DNA of 64,000 nt from Streptomyces pyxinae. Its GTDB lineage: Bacteria; Actinomycetota; Actinomycetes; Streptomycetales; Streptomycetaceae. Below, piece by piece: positions 52,604 through 61,837 of the stretch (within the stretch, counting starts at the first letter, position 1; every line of letters begins with the position of its first letter). The notes under the pieces were generated by a model. It saw only the letters and a list, made by a program, of their open reading frames with translations, was not told the origin of the DNA and searched no databases. The translations under genes were made by a program, and so were the position numbers. The stretch spans positions 310,001 to 374,000 of the forward strand of contig NZ_JANUGQ010000001.1 of assembly GCF_024756275.1 (NCBI RefSeq), read 5' to 3'.

Positions 52604-53233
52604 TCAGTCGTTGGCGACGACCGGGTAGCGCGGAGTGCCCTCGGCCATCTGCCGCAGCGCGTCCTTGCGCTCCCGCTTGGACAGCCGGTCGATGTAGAGG
52701 TAGCCGTACAGGTGGTCCGTCTCGTGCTGGAGGCAGCGGGCGAAGTAGCCGGTGCCGCGCACCTTGATCGGATTGCCCTGGGCGTCCTGGCCGCGCACCA
52801 CCGCGTAGTCCGGGCGGGCCAGCGAGGCGTAGGCGGTCGGCACGGAGAGGCAGCCCTCGTTGGAGTCGTCCAGCACCCGCAGCTCGGGGGCCAGCTCCTC
52901 CAGGACCGGGTTGCAGACGACGCCGACATGGCGCACGCCCTCGTCGTCCGGGCAGTCGTAGACGAAGACCTTCCGGTCGACCCCGATCTGGTTGGCGGCC
53001 AGGCCCACGCCCTCGGCCGTCCGCTGGCTGGCGAACATGTCGTCGACGAGCCGGGCCAGTTCCTCACCGAACTCGGTGACGTCCTGGCACTCCTTGTGCA
53101 GCACCGGGTTGCCCACGACGGTGATGGGGCGGGAGGTGCCGCGCTCGCGGTGGGCCCGCTCGCGCTCCTCGCAGTCCTCGGTGTCCACGACGAACCCGTC
53201 GTTGATCTGCTGGTCCGTCTCCTGCTGCGCCAT
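52604..53233 (-). CDS. def: Peptide deformylase, housekeeping copy
   Basis: 209 residues. The motifs [17 protein letters not shown] (C128) and QHETDHL (H170, H174) are intact. It removes the formyl group from nascent proteins. The N-terminal about 35 residues are an acidic extension common in actinobacterial versions. It is a type distinct from the deformylase on the mobile element (16463-17023). Confidence 0.94.
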   Translation of the reverse strand: MAQQETDQQINDGFVVDTEDCEERERAHRERGTSRPITVVGNPVLHKECQDVTEFGEELARLVDDMFASQRTAEGVGLAANQIGVDRKVFVYDCPDDEGVRHVGVVCNPVLEELAPELRVLDDSNEGCLSVPTAYASLARPDYAVVRGQDAQGNPIKVRGTGYFARCLQHETDHLYGYLYIDRLSKRERKDALRQMAEGTPRYPVVAND

Positions 53234-53503
53234 GTCCGCCTCTGCGCCTCTCTGCCTGTCTCCGCCTGCTCGGCCGGATGCCCCAGGTTCCGTGCCCGCC
53301 GGGCCCCGTGCGGGGAGCCGCCGGGACCGGGCCGGGGTGGTCGATGTGTGCGTACAGCCTACGGGCAGCGCGGGACGGCCCGGGGAGCGGTGGCGTGATC
53401 CGGTCCGCTCCCGGGCGGTGTCGCCTCCGGGTCCGCATCCGCCCGGGACGCACCGGCCGGAGACCGGAGCCCCCGGAGGCCCGGGGGCGACCGGACCGTC
53501 AGG

Positions 53504-54484
53504 TCAGCAGACCTCTTCCAGGTCCCGCCACTCCCGGCTGTCCGGGCTGTCCGCCACCCAGCCGTCCAGCAGCCCCCGCACCAGTCCGGCGGGCGCCGCG
53601 ATGCCGCACTCCCGCTCCGGCACCCACAGCTCCCCCGGCGAGCGGTGGCCGAGCGGCCCCGGGTGGCCGGGCTCGCTGTGGTCGTGCGGGTCCAGGTGCT
53701 CGCCCTCGCCCTCGGCGCTGGGCATCCGGGACTCCGAACAGGCCCGGCAGAGCAGCCGGACCGACGAGGACCAGTCCTCGGCGGCGAACCCGGCATCGGC
53801 CGCCAGCCGCTCCAGCGCGTCCCGGTCCGCCTCGGTGGCCGCCTCCAGCAGCACCACCCAGGTCGGCACCGGCGAGGGGGCCCACAGCTCGATCTCGTCG
53901 AAGACCGGGAAGCTGTGCCCGGCGCTGGTGGTCCGCTCGCCGTGCGGGACGCCGTCGTGCAGCACCACCTCGCCCCAGCGCCGCCCGGAGGACGGCAGCG
54001 GAATGGAGAGCACCTCCATCCGGGCCGGGTCGAGCCGCCGGCCCCACACCACCTCGGCCTCGCCCTCCGGCGACAGCCGCACCGCCGCGCTGCCCAGCTC
54101 CATTCCGGCCGGCTCACCGCCCGCGGCGACCGCCCCGGGCACCTTGAGCCCGTACGCCTGCCAGGCCCGGCGGGCCAGCGGCCAGTCCTGGAGCGCGGTG
54201 GCGGCGATGCCCACGTTCCACCAGTCGGGCGCGCCGGTCTCCTTGTCGAGCAGGGCCACCGCCCGCAGCCCGGCGGTGCGCGCCTGCTCCCAGTCGTGCC
54301 GGAACTTGTGCAGCAGCGCCAGATTGAACCAGGACTCCGAGAGCCAGGGCTCCAGGTCCGCCGCCCGTGTCAGCAGCGCGCCCGCGTCCTCGTACCGCCC
54401 GTCCCCGATCAGCGTGAACGCGCGGTCGGTGGCCTGCCGCCACGAGGCGGAGGGCCGATGCCGTACCTTCCCGAAGATCCTCAC
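53504..54484 (-). CDS. Tetratricopeptide-repeat protein
   Basis: 326 residues from GTG 54484. The first about 115 residues hold two or three TPR units (DRAFTLIGDGRYEDAGALLTRAADLEP, SESWFNLALLHKFRHDWEQA, read in parts). The rest is a mixed alpha/beta domain with a CRAC pair and a His/Asp/Glu-rich loop (EGEHLDPHDHSEPGH) that might bind metal. Soluble. No enzyme motif recognised. Confidence 0.72.
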   Translation of the reverse strand: MRIFGKVRHRPSASWRQATDRAFTLIGDGRYEDAGALLTRAADLEPWLSESWFNLALLHKFRHDWEQARTAGLRAVALLDKETGAPDWWNVGIAATALQDWPLARRAWQAYGLKVPGAVAAGGEPAGMELGSAAVRLSPEGEAEVVWGRRLDPARMEVLSIPLPSSGRRWGEVVLHDGVPHGERTTSAGHSFPVFDEIELWAPSPVPTWVVLLEAATEADRDALERLAADAGFAAEDWSSSVRLLCRACSESRMPSAEGEGEHLDPHDHSEPGHPGPLGHRSPGELWVPERECGIAAPAGLVRGLLDGWVADSPDSREWRDLEEVC

Positions 54485-55004
54485 GATTCCCGCCTAGCCG
54501 GTCGCTGAAGGTCACTGCCCCCGGACACCCTCCAGGGCCTGTCTTTCCGGGCCCCTGCCCGGTGCTCTGGCCGGGCCCCCGATCCCGCGACGGGGCCCTG
54601 GGCCGCTTCCGGCCCTCGCTGGCATCCAACCATGCCCGGTCGGGCGCCCGCTCATTACCCATGGGTTACCCGGTGCCCGCACCCCCGACGCCGCCCCGGA
54701 CCGTCCGGGCGCCGGTGCGTTCCACCGGGTCCCGGGCGGCGGACCCGCCCGGGGTGCCGGCCCTCCGACCGCCTTCCCCCGCCCCGCCGTCGTACGCGCC
54801 CGGCCGCCCCGGTCCGGCGCAGCCGCCCGGCCGCAGGCCCCGGACAACGGCGAGCGAGGAGCGGACATGGCGGAGGGGGCGCCCACGCCATCGGTGGTGC
54901 GCCCCCTCCGTACGGACTCGGCCCCTCTTCTCTTTCGCGGGTCTTCGCCCACCGCGAACCCGCGAACCAGGGACCGCGAACCGGGTGCCGCTCCGGAACC
55001 GGGG
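54485..55004. other. Gap between rsrA end and the TPR gene start
   Basis: 520 bases, both neighbours on the minus strand. It contains two hairpins near rsrA, at 54871-54910 and 54934-54966. The remainder is GC-rich; an A/T-richer patch at about 54640-54665 (CATTACCCATGGGTTACC, with the palindrome ACCCATGGGT at about 54656-54665) could be part of the TPR gene promoter. Confidence 0.55.
54871..54910. terminator. sigR-rsrA terminator
   Basis: Perfect 12-base inverted repeat CGGAGGGGGCGC / GCGCCCCCTCCG with an inner CCAC/GTGG pairing, 95 bases after the rsrA stop. A second dyad TTCGCGGGT / ACCCGCGAA at 54934-54942 and 54958-54966 lies closer to the stop. Confidence 0.6.
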
Positions 55005-55316
55005 CTACTCCTGGGTGGCCGGCCGGGGGTCCTCGCGGACGTCCCGGTCCGGGACCGGCTCACCGGCCCGGATCAGCTCGATCCGGCCCATGACCTTGGC
55101 CCGCAGATCGGCGGGCACGTCGTCATGGCCGCAGCACCGCTTGACCAGCTTCTTCACGGCCTGCTCCAGGCCGTACTTCTCCAGGCAGGGCGAGCACTCG
55201 CCGAAGTGCACCTCGAACTTGGTGCAGTCGCTGTCGGGCATCTCCCGGTCGAGGAACTCGTAGAGGTGATCGAGCACCTCCGAGCAGTCCGTCTCGTGCG
55301 GCTCTCCGCAGCTCAT
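55005..55316 (-). CDS. rsrA: Zinc-binding anti-sigma factor RsrA
   Basis: 103 residues from ATG 55316, overlapping sigR by ATGA. The ZAS motif HFGECSPC (H37, C41, C44) with C11 upstream binds zinc and senses thiol oxidation: disulfide stress forms a disulfide between redox cysteines, zinc leaves, and sigma-R is freed. The extra CC pair in KRCCGH matches the known extra cysteines of RsrA. Confidence 0.95.
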   Translation of the reverse strand: MSCGEPHETDCSEVLDHLYEFLDREMPDSDCTKFEVHFGECSPCLEKYGLEQAVKKLVKRCCGHDDVPADLRAKVMGRIELIRAGEPVPDRDVREDPRPATQE

Positions 55317-56173
55317 GAGCCCGCGCCCTTCCCGTCGTTCGTCGACTCCCCGGCTCCCGCCGGCACGAGCCCGCGGTCCCGGGCGTAGTCCTCCAGCATG
55401 GAGCGCAGCTGACGACGGCCACGGTGCAGCCGGGACATCACGGTGCCGATGGGCGTCCCCATGATGTCCGCGATCTCCTTGTAGGCGAAGCCCTCGACGT
55501 CCGCCAGATAGACGGCGATGCGGAACTCCTCCGGAATGGCCTGGAGCGCCGACTTCACATCGGAGTCCGGCAGATGGTCGAGCGCCTGCGACTCGGCCGA
55601 CCGGAGCCCGGTCGACATGTGCGACTCGGCGCGCGCCAGCTGCCAGTCCTCGATCTCCTCGGCGGCGCTGCGCTGCGGCTCCCGCTGCTTCTTCCGGTAC
55701 GAGTTGATGAAGGTGTTGGTCAGGATCCGGTACAGCCAAGCCTTGAGGTTGGTCCCCTGCCGGAACTGGTGGAAGGAGCCGTATGCCTTGGCGTACGTCT
55801 CCTGCACCAGGTCCTCGGCGTCGGCCGGGTTACGGGTCATCCGCAGGGCCGCCGAGTACATCTGGTCCAGGAACTCCAGAGCGTCCCGCTCGAAGCGCGC
55901 GTTGCGCTCGCCGGTCGTCTCCTCCGGGCCTTCGCCCGTCCCCGTGTCGGTCGCAGTGACCGGACCCACCTCCTCCAGCGTCGCGGCGGGACCGAGTGCG
56001 GACCCGCTCGATTCGGAGAATAGTCCACGGTCCGGACGGTTCGCCCCTTCCGGCGTCCGCCCCTCCCGCTGCGCCCGCTGTGCTCCGCCGGACCGCCCGG
56101 AGGTGGCCGCGGGCAGCACCGTCCACTCCAGCTCCGTGGCGCGCGAGCGGTTCGGGCAGATGGTCGCACCCAT
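55313..56173 (-). CDS. sigR: ECF sigma factor SigR with extended sigma-R' N-terminus
   Basis: 286 residues from ATG 56173 (GGAGAGGGAG upstream); the constitutive form probably starts at GTG 55969, giving 218 residues. Region 2 [23 protein letters not shown] and region 4 [25 protein letters not shown] are intact. In S. coelicolor a longer, unstable isoform with about 55 extra residues is made from the sigma-R-dependent promoter; the 68-residue extension and the promoter at 56221-56246 reproduce that. It controls thioredoxin, mycothiol and ribosome-related genes under thiol stress. Confidence 0.95.
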   Translation of the reverse strand: MGATICPNRSRATELEWTVLPAATSGRSGGAQRAQREGRTPEGANRPDRGLFSESSGSALGPAATLEEVGPVTATDTGTGEGPEETTGERNARFERDALEFLDQMYSAALRMTRNPADAEDLVQETYAKAYGSFHQFRQGTNLKAWLYRILTNTFINSYRKKQREPQRSAAEEIEDWQLARAESHMSTGLRSAESQALDHLPDSDVKSALQAIPEEFRIAVYLADVEGFAYKEIADIMGTPIGTVMSRLHRGRRQLRSMLEDYARDRGLVPAGAGESTNDGKGAGS

Positions 56174-56220
56174 GCGGCGGACTCCCTCTCCTGGCTGTTC
56201 CGTTCACCGACGCCTCCCAC

Positions 56221-56246
56221 AACACGGGCGTCCCGTCCCGCATTCC
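56221..56246 (-). promoter_or_regulatory. Sigma-R-dependent promoter of sigR (sigRp2 equivalent)
   Basis: On the minus strand, GGAAT (56246-56242) is followed by exactly 18 bases and GTT (56223-56221), the sigma-R consensus GGAAT-N18-GTT. Its transcript would start about 40 bases before the sigma-R' ATG at 56173. Confidence 0.85.
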
Positions 56247-56285
56247 CGCGCCCCTACGCGCGTCACGCGGGGTTTCGCCGAGAGC

Positions 56286-56987
56286 TCACCCCGCCGGCAG
56301 CGCGACCAGCCAGCGCCCGGCGGCGGCCGTGATGATCTCCAGTGCCGCGTCCTGGCCGAACGGGGCCCGCTTGGGTACGGCGAAGGAGTGATCGCCGTAC
56401 GGGACCTCCACCAGCTCGTGGCCGCCGGGCGGGAACTCCCCGGGACGCCCGAACGGGTCGTTGCCGCCCTGCACGACGAGGACCGGCACGCCCGCGCCCA
56501 GCAGCTCGTCGGCGCGCGACTTCTCGGGGCGGCCCGGCGGATGCAGCGGAAAGGAGAGCGCCAGGACGGCACGGGCGCCGAGCGCGGCGGCGGTGCGGCA
56601 GGCGACCCGGGCCCCGGCGCTGCGGCCGCCCGCCACCACCGGGGCGCCGGCCGCGCGCAGGGCCGGCCAGATGTCCCGCCACGCCTCGTCCAGCGTCTTC
56701 GGCGCGGGCGCCACCTTGCGGCCGGCCACCCGCCAGGGCTGCTCGACCAGGGCGACGGTGACCCCGGCGGCGGGCAGGGCGGCGGCCAGCGCCCGCAGGT
56801 CCCGGGCCGCCACCCCGCCACCCGCGCCATGGCCGAGGGCGAGCACCGACCGGGCGTCACCCCCGGCGGCGTACCAGGTGATCCGGGCGTCCCCGGCCCC
56901 GGTGGGCACGGTCTCGGTGGTCCCGGCGGGCTCGGTGGTCCCGGGCGGCTCGGTGGGCTCGGCGGTCCCGGAAGGCTCGGTGGTCAT
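56286..56987 (-). CDS. Alpha/beta-hydrolase of the KANL3/Tex30-like group
   Basis: 233 residues from ATG 56987. After a Thr/Glu/Pro-rich start of about 30 residues comes SVLALGHGAGGGVAARDLRALAAAL (oxyanion region, read in parts), the nucleophile elbow VAGGRSAGARVACR, LSFPLHPPGRPEKSRADELL, the acid in VVQGGNDPFG and His in YGDHSFAVPK. The serine triad is intact; natural substrate unknown. CAGGAT lies 6 bases before the ATG with no RBS, consistent with a leaderless transcript. Confidence 0.85.
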   Translation of the reverse strand: MTTEPSGTAEPTEPPGTTEPAGTTETVPTGAGDARITWYAAGGDARSVLALGHGAGGGVAARDLRALAAALPAAGVTVALVEQPWRVAGRKVAPAPKTLDEAWRDIWPALRAAGAPVVAGGRSAGARVACRTAAALGARAVLALSFPLHPPGRPEKSRADELLGAGVPVLVVQGGNDPFGRPGEFPPGGHELVEVPYGDHSFAVPKRAPFGQDAALEIITAAAGRWLVALPAG

Positions 56988-57146
56988 CCGCCCATCCTGC
57001 CCCGGGCGGCCCCACCGTACGGCCACGGGACGCGCGGCCACCGGAGCGGCCCGGAGGCGGCTCAGCGGCGACCACGGAGGCGCACCCCGGCCGGCGGGGC
57101 CCCGGCCCGGAGGCGGCTCGGGCGGCACAGCCGGCTCGGAGGCGGC

Positions 57147-58061
57147 TCAGAAGAGCGTGCCCTCCTCCGGCGCCTCCAGCTCGGTCAGCAGCTCGGGCCC
57201 GTTGTTGCGGACGTTGCTGACCGCCGAGGTCACCGGGTACGCCCGCATCAGCCCCTCGGGCGGTGGGGCCAGCAGCTCGCGCAGCTCCCCGGGCTCGGTG
57301 CGGGTCGGGTCCAGCCAGGCGTCCCAGCGGTCGGGGGTGAGCATCAGCGGCATCCGGGGGTGGATGTCCGCGAGCGAGCGGGGGCCCTCGGCCGGGGCGG
57401 CGGCCAGCGGGGCCGTCTCCGCCGCGGTGGTGATCACCGTGCAGGTCACCCACCAGGCGTCCGGGTGGTCGTCCGGCAGGGTGCGGTCGCGCCAGAACTC
57501 GTACAGTCCGGCCATCGCGAAGACCGAGCCGTCGGCCGGGGTGACGAAGTACGGCTGCTTGCGGGAGCGTTTCCGCTTCCCCTGCTCCTCCAGCTTCCGC
57601 TCGTCGCCGCCGGTGACCCACTCGTAATAGCCGTCGGCCGGGAGCAGACAGCGGCGGGCGGTGAACGCCTGCCGGTAGGACGGCTTCTCGTGGACGGTCT
57701 CGGCGCGGGCGTTGATCATACGAGCGGCGCCCTCCGGGTTCTTCGCCCAGGACGGCACCAGTCCCCACTTCAGCGGCCGCAGCTGGCGAACCGGACGGCG
57801 CGGATCCGCGTCCTTCTCCTTCGGCGGGCCCTCCGCGGCCTCCGGCGACGTCTCCGAGGTCTCCGGAGCCCCGGGAGCGGTCCGCCGGGGAGTCCCGGGA
57901 GCCCGGGGAGCCTTGAGGGGACGTTCGAGGACCGCGTACACCTCCTTGGTGGGAGCCACGTTCCAGTCCGGGGCCAGGGTCTTCGCCGGCTCCCACTTCT
58001 CTATGCCGAAGAGTCCGGTCAGGTCCTCGGGCCCACGACTCGCCGCATAACGTCCGCACAT
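57147..58061 (-). CDS. SRAP-domain DNA-protein crosslink sensor (YedK/HMCES family)
   Basis: 304 residues from ATG 58061, chosen so that Cys2 of MCGRYA is exposed after Met removal, as the chemistry requires. NVAPT, SWAKN, INARAETVHEKPSYR, RCLLPADGYYEW and the DIHPRMP histidine are the SRAP hallmarks. These proteins trap abasic sites in single-stranded DNA as a thiazolidine crosslink. An acidic/Pro insert (about 60-90) is unusual compared with the E. coli protein. Confidence 0.93.
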   Translation of the reverse strand: MCGRYAASRGPEDLTGLFGIEKWEPAKTLAPDWNVAPTKEVYAVLERPLKAPRAPGTPRRTAPGAPETSETSPEAAEGPPKEKDADPRRPVRQLRPLKWGLVPSWAKNPEGAARMINARAETVHEKPSYRQAFTARRCLLPADGYYEWVTGGDERKLEEQGKRKRSRKQPYFVTPADGSVFAMAGLYEFWRDRTLPDDHPDAWWVTCTVITTAAETAPLAAAPAEGPRSLADIHPRMPLMLTPDRWDAWLDPTRTEPGELRELLAPPPEGLMRAYPVTSAVSNVRNNGPELLTELEAPEEGTLF

Positions 58062-58112
58062 ACCGGCCCAGCCTGCCATGGGTCCCGAGCCGCCGAGGAG
58101 CCGTTCTCACCA

Positions 58113-58817
58113 ATGGCCAGCACCGATCTCCTCTCCGATCTCCAGAGCACCCAGCCGCCGCCGGAGGTCTGGCTGGTCGTGGCGACGGCGGTGGCCGCGC
58201 TCGCGGTGACCGTCCCGCACCGGGTCTGGCGGCTGGCCAGGAACGCGATCACCATCGCCCACGAGGGCGGCCACGGCCTGGTCGCCCTGCTCACCGGGCG
58301 CCGGCTCGACGGCATCCGGCTGCACTCGGACACCAGTGGCCTCACCGTCAGCCGGGGGCGGCCGACCGGGCTCGGCATGATCCTCACCGCCGCCGCCGGC
58401 TACACCGCGCCCTCGCTCCTCGGGCTCGGCGGTGCCTGGCTGCTTGCCGCGCACCGGATCACCCTGCTGCTCTGGGTGGCGACCGCGCTGCTGCTGGTCA
58501 TGCTGGTGATGATCCGCAACGCCTATGGGGCGCTGACGGTGGTGCTGACCGGGGCCGCCTTTCTGCTGGTCTCCTGGCTGACCGGCCCGGACGTGCAGGC
58601 CGCCTTCGCCTACGGGGTGGTGTGGTTCCTGCTGCTGGGCGGGGTGCGGCCGGTCTTCGAGCTCCAGTCGAAGCGACGGCACGGCGGCGCCCCGGACTCG
58701 GACGCGGACCAGTTGGCCCGGCTCACCCACGTACCGCCGGCGCTCTGGCTCTTCCTCTTCCACGCCGTTTCGCTCTGTTCGCTGATCGGTGGTGGCCGCT
58801 GGCTGCTCGGGCTGTGA
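58113..58817 (+). CDS. M50B family integral membrane metallopeptidase
   Basis: 234 residues from ATG 58113. Five to six membrane helices. The zinc motif is in [14 protein letters not shown] (HExxH) near helix 2; the [17 protein letters not shown] segment is typical of the family. A distal NPDG-like ligand was not evident. Possible site-2 protease-like role; substrate unknown. Divergent from the SRAP gene with a 51-base gap. Confidence 0.85.
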   Translation: MASTDLLSDLQSTQPPPEVWLVVATAVAALAVTVPHRVWRLARNAITIAHEGGHGLVALLTGRRLDGIRLHSDTSGLTVSRGRPTGLGMILTAAAGYTAPSLLGLGGAWLLAAHRITLLLWVATALLLVMLVMIRNAYGALTVVLTGAAFLLVSWLTGPDVQAAFAYGVVWFLLLGGVRPVFELQSKRRHGGAPDSDADQLARLTHVPPALWLFLFHAVSLCSLIGGGRWLLGL

Positions 58818-58863
58818 TCGGGCCTGCCCGAAGGGGTCCCGCAACGCGACTAAAGTGAGAGGC

Positions 58864-60225
58864 ATGACCGAAAGCGCCGTGCATCTCGATCTCTGGCCCG
58901 CCCCGTTCGCCGACGGGTCCGTCGCCGCGACCGTCACCGTGCCCGGATCCAAATCGGTCACCAACCGCGCCCTGGTGCTGGCCTCGCTCGCCTCCGAGCC
59001 GGGCTGGCTGCGCCGGCCGCTGCGGTCCCGGGACACCCTGCTGATGGCGGAGGCGCTGCGGGCGCTGGGCGTCGGCATCGAGGAGACGATCTCCTCCAGT
59101 TCCTCCAGCTCCGCCGCCGCGCCCTCGGTCACCGGCGACCCGGCCGGGGCGGGCGAGGCCTGGCGGGTCATCCCGTCCGGACTGCACGGCCCGGCCACCG
59201 TCGACGTGGGCAACGCCGGCACCGTGATGCGCTTCCTGCCGCCGGTCGCCGCCCTCACGGACGGCCCGGTCCACTTCGACGGCGACCCCCGCTCCCACGA
59301 GCGCCCGCTGCACGGGGTGATCGACGCGCTGCGGGTGCTGGGCGCCCGGATCGACGACGACGGCCGGGGCGCCCTGCCGCTCACCGTGCACGGCGGCGGC
59401 GCGCTGGACGGCGGCGTGGTGGACGTGGACGCCTCCTCGTCCTCCCAGTTCGTGAGCGCCCTGCTGCTCTCCGCCCCGCGCTTCAACCAGGGCGTGGAGG
59501 TGCGGCACACCGGCGCCCGGCTGCCCTCGATGCCGCACATCCGGATGACCGTGGACATGCTGCGCTCCGTCGGTGCCCAGGTGGACGAGCCGGAGACCGG
59601 CGGCGAGCCCAATGTCTGGCGGGTCTCGCCGTCGGCGCTGCTCGGCCGGGACCTGACCGTCGAGCCGGACCTCTCCAACGCCCAGCCCTTCCTGGCCGCC
59701 GCGCTGGTCACGGGCGGCCGGGTCACCATCCCGGACTGGCCCGAGCGGACCACCCAGCCGGGTGACGCGCTGCGGCAGATCTTCACCGAGATGGGTGGCT
59801 CCTGCGAGCTGACCGAGGCGGGACTGACCTTCACCGGCTCCGGCCGGATCCACGGCATCGACGTGGACCTGGGCGAGGTCGGGGAGCTGACGCCCGGCAT
59901 CGCCGCCGTCGCCGCGCTGGCCGACTCGCCGTCCACGCTGCGCGGGGTGGCCCACCTCCGGCTGCACGAGACCGACCGGCTGGCCGCGCTCACCAAGGAG
60001 ATCAACGAGCTGGGCGGCGATGTCACCGAGACCGCCGACGGCCTGGTGATCCGCCCCCGCCCGCTGCACGGCGGTGTCTTCCACACCTACGACGACCACC
60101 GGATGGCCACGGCGGGCGCGGTGATCGGCCTGGCGGTGCGCGGCGTGGAGATCGAGAACGTGGCGACCACCGCCAAGACCCTGCCGGACTTCCCGCAGAT
60201 GTGGGCCGGAATGCTCGGGGCCTGA
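58864..60225 (+). CDS. aroA: EPSP synthase (3-phosphoshikimate 1-carboxyvinyltransferase)
   Basis: 453 residues from ATG 58864. [32 protein letters not shown], the [11 protein letters not shown] region and [11 protein letters not shown] are the AroA signature. It joins PEP to shikimate-3-phosphate in aromatic amino-acid synthesis. NAGTVMRF differs from the usual NAGTAMRP around the glyphosate-contact region. A seven-serine tract (about residue 80) sits in a surface insert. TAAAGT ends 7 bases before the ATG, so the mRNA may be leaderless. Confidence 0.95.
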   Translation: MTESAVHLDLWPAPFADGSVAATVTVPGSKSVTNRALVLASLASEPGWLRRPLRSRDTLLMAEALRALGVGIEETISSSSSSSAAAPSVTGDPAGAGEAWRVIPSGLHGPATVDVGNAGTVMRFLPPVAALTDGPVHFDGDPRSHERPLHGVIDALRVLGARIDDDGRGALPLTVHGGGALDGGVVDVDASSSSQFVSALLLSAPRFNQGVEVRHTGARLPSMPHIRMTVDMLRSVGAQVDEPETGGEPNVWRVSPSALLGRDLTVEPDLSNAQPFLAAALVTGGRVTIPDWPERTTQPGDALRQIFTEMGGSCELTEAGLTFTGSGRIHGIDVDLGEVGELTPGIAAVAALADSPSTLRGVAHLRLHETDRLAALTKEINELGGDVTETADGLVIRPRPLHGGVFHTYDDHRMATAGAVIGLAVRGVEIENVATTAKTLPDFPQMWAGMLGA

Positions 60226-60229
60226 CGAG

Positions 60230-61261
60230 ATGCGCCGCTACGGCAAGCACACCGACGAGGACGACATCCGCTCCCGGCCGAACCGCAAGGGCAACCGGCC
60301 GCGCACCAACATCCGCCCCAAGCACGAGGACGCCGCCGAGGGCATGGTCCTCACCGTGGACCGGGGCCGGCTCACCTGTCTGGTCGACGGCCGCGCGGTG
60401 ACCGCCATGAAGGCCCGTGAGCTGGGCCGGAAGGCGGCGGTGGTGGGCGACCGGGTGGCCCTGGTCGGGGATCTGTCCGGCGCCAAGGACACCCTGGCCC
60501 GGATCGTCCGGATCGGGGAGCGGAACTCGGTACTGCGCCGGACGGCGGACGACGACGACCCGTTCGAGCGGGTGGTGGTCGCCAACGCCGACCAGCTCGC
60601 CATCGTCACCGCCCTGGCCGACCCGGAGCCGCGACCCCGGCTGATCGACCGCTGTCTGGTCGCCGCCTACGACGGCGGTCTGGAACCGCTCCTGGTGCTC
60701 ACCAAGTCGGACCTGGCCCCGCCGGAGAAGCTGCTGGAGCTGTACGGCGAGCTGGACATCCCGTACGTCGTCACCAGCCGCGAGGAGCTGTACGACGCGG
60801 ACGGCGGGGTCGTCGGCGGCGCGGCGGCGGACCGGGTGCGCACCCATCTGGCCGGCCGCACCACCGCCTTCGTGGGGCACTCCGGTGTCGGCAAGACGAC
60901 GCTGGTCAACGCCCTGGTGCCGGAGGAGCGCCGGCGCCTGACCGGCCATGTCAACGCGGTCACCGGGCGCGGCCGGCACACCACCACCTCGGCCCTGGCG
61001 CTGCCGCTGGGCGGCGCGGACGGCTGGCTGATCGACACCCCGGGCGTCCGGTCCTTCGGGCTGCACCACGTCGACCCGTCCCGGGTGATCCACGCCTTCC
61101 CCGACCTGGAACCGGGCACCGCCGACTGCCCCCGGGCGTGCGGCCACGACGAGCCGGACTGCGCGCTGGACGCCTGGGTGGCCGAGGGCCATGCCGACCC
61201 GGCCCGGCTCGCCTCGCTCCGCCGGCTGCTCGCCACCCGGGAGCGCCGCGAGGGCGACTGA
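60230..61261 (+). CDS. rsgA: Ribosome small-subunit-dependent GTPase A
   Basis: 343 residues, starting 4 bases after the aroA stop, so co-transcribed. OB-fold (about 35-110), then the circularly permuted GTPase with G4 (TKSD) before G1 (GHSGVGKTT) and G3 (DTPG), and a C-terminal zinc site (DCPRACGHDEPDC). It assists 30S maturation. The basic N-terminal about 35 residues probably bind RNA. Confidence 0.95.
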   Translation: MRRYGKHTDEDDIRSRPNRKGNRPRTNIRPKHEDAAEGMVLTVDRGRLTCLVDGRAVTAMKARELGRKAAVVGDRVALVGDLSGAKDTLARIVRIGERNSVLRRTADDDDPFERVVVANADQLAIVTALADPEPRPRLIDRCLVAAYDGGLEPLLVLTKSDLAPPEKLLELYGELDIPYVVTSREELYDADGGVVGGAAADRVRTHLAGRTTAFVGHSGVGKTTLVNALVPEERRRLTGHVNAVTGRGRHTTTSALALPLGGADGWLIDTPGVRSFGLHHVDPSRVIHAFPDLEPGTADCPRACGHDEPDCALDAWVAEGHADPARLASLRRLLATRERREGD

Positions 61262-61295
61262 CCGGGTGCCCCGCCCTTCCCGTGGGCGCACCCGG
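61262..61295. terminator. Hairpin after rsgA
   Basis: CCGGGTGC (61262-61269) pairs with GCACCCGG (61288-61295), with further inner CCC/GGG pairing; immediately after the rsgA stop. Confidence 0.5.
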
Positions 61296-61510
61296 GCGCG
61301 GCCGGGCCGTGCCGCGGGCCGCCGCGCCGGGCGCCCGCGCCTGATCCCCGCCCCTCCCCCGGGCGCGCCCGGGCGCGTTGCTGCCCGGAGCGGACCGGTC
61401 GGGGCGTACATAATCGCCCGAAGCGGGGCAAACCCCTGCCCGGCGGAGCCCGGTGGCGAGCGGTGACCGGCGGGCGGCGCCCGGGGCGGTGACCCAGGTG
61501 GGAGGCGCTG

Positions 61511-61837
61511 ATGGCGGCGTGGCTGCTGGTGATGGTCGCCGGTCTGCTGGAGACGGGCTTCGCGGTCTGCCTCAAGCTCTCGCACGGCTTCACCCGGCTC
61601 TGGCCGACGATCGCCTTCGCCGCCTTCGCGCTGGGCAGCTTCGGACTGCTGACCCTCTCGCTGCGGCGCCTGGACATCGGCCCGGCGTATGCCGTCTGGA
61701 CCGGGATCGGCGCGGCGGGCACCGCCACCTACGGCATGGTCTTCCTCGGCGATCTGGTCTCTCCGCTGAAGCTGGTCTCGATCACCCTGGTCATCCTGGG
61801 CGTCATCGGTCTCCAGCTGTCCGGCTCGGCCCGCTGA
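61511..61837 (+). CDS. Small multidrug resistance (SMR) exporter, Gdx/SugE-like
   Basis: 108 residues, four membrane helices, GGGAGG 6 bases before the ATG. The essential Glu is in GLLETGFAVCLKLSHGFTRL; together with AYAVWTGIGAAGTA this resembles the guanidinium exporter (Gdx/SugE) branch more than the EmrE branch. It probably works as a dual-topology dimer in proton-coupled export. No guanidine riboswitch was recognised in the 250-base upstream region. The 3' end overlaps the convergent TetR gene by 35 bases. Confidence 0.87.
   Translation: MAAWLLVMVAGLLETGFAVCLKLSHGFTRLWPTIAFAAFALGSFGLLTLSLRRLDIGPAYAVWTGIGAAGTATYGMVFLGDLVSPLKLVSITLVILGVIGLQLSGSAR

Noticed and set aside
55518..58817. A 1,099-codon plus-strand open frame across sigR, the hydrolase and SRAP genes
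   Set aside because: Only the last 234 codons (58113 onward, M50 peptidase) show family motifs; the rest is antisense to three well-supported genes.
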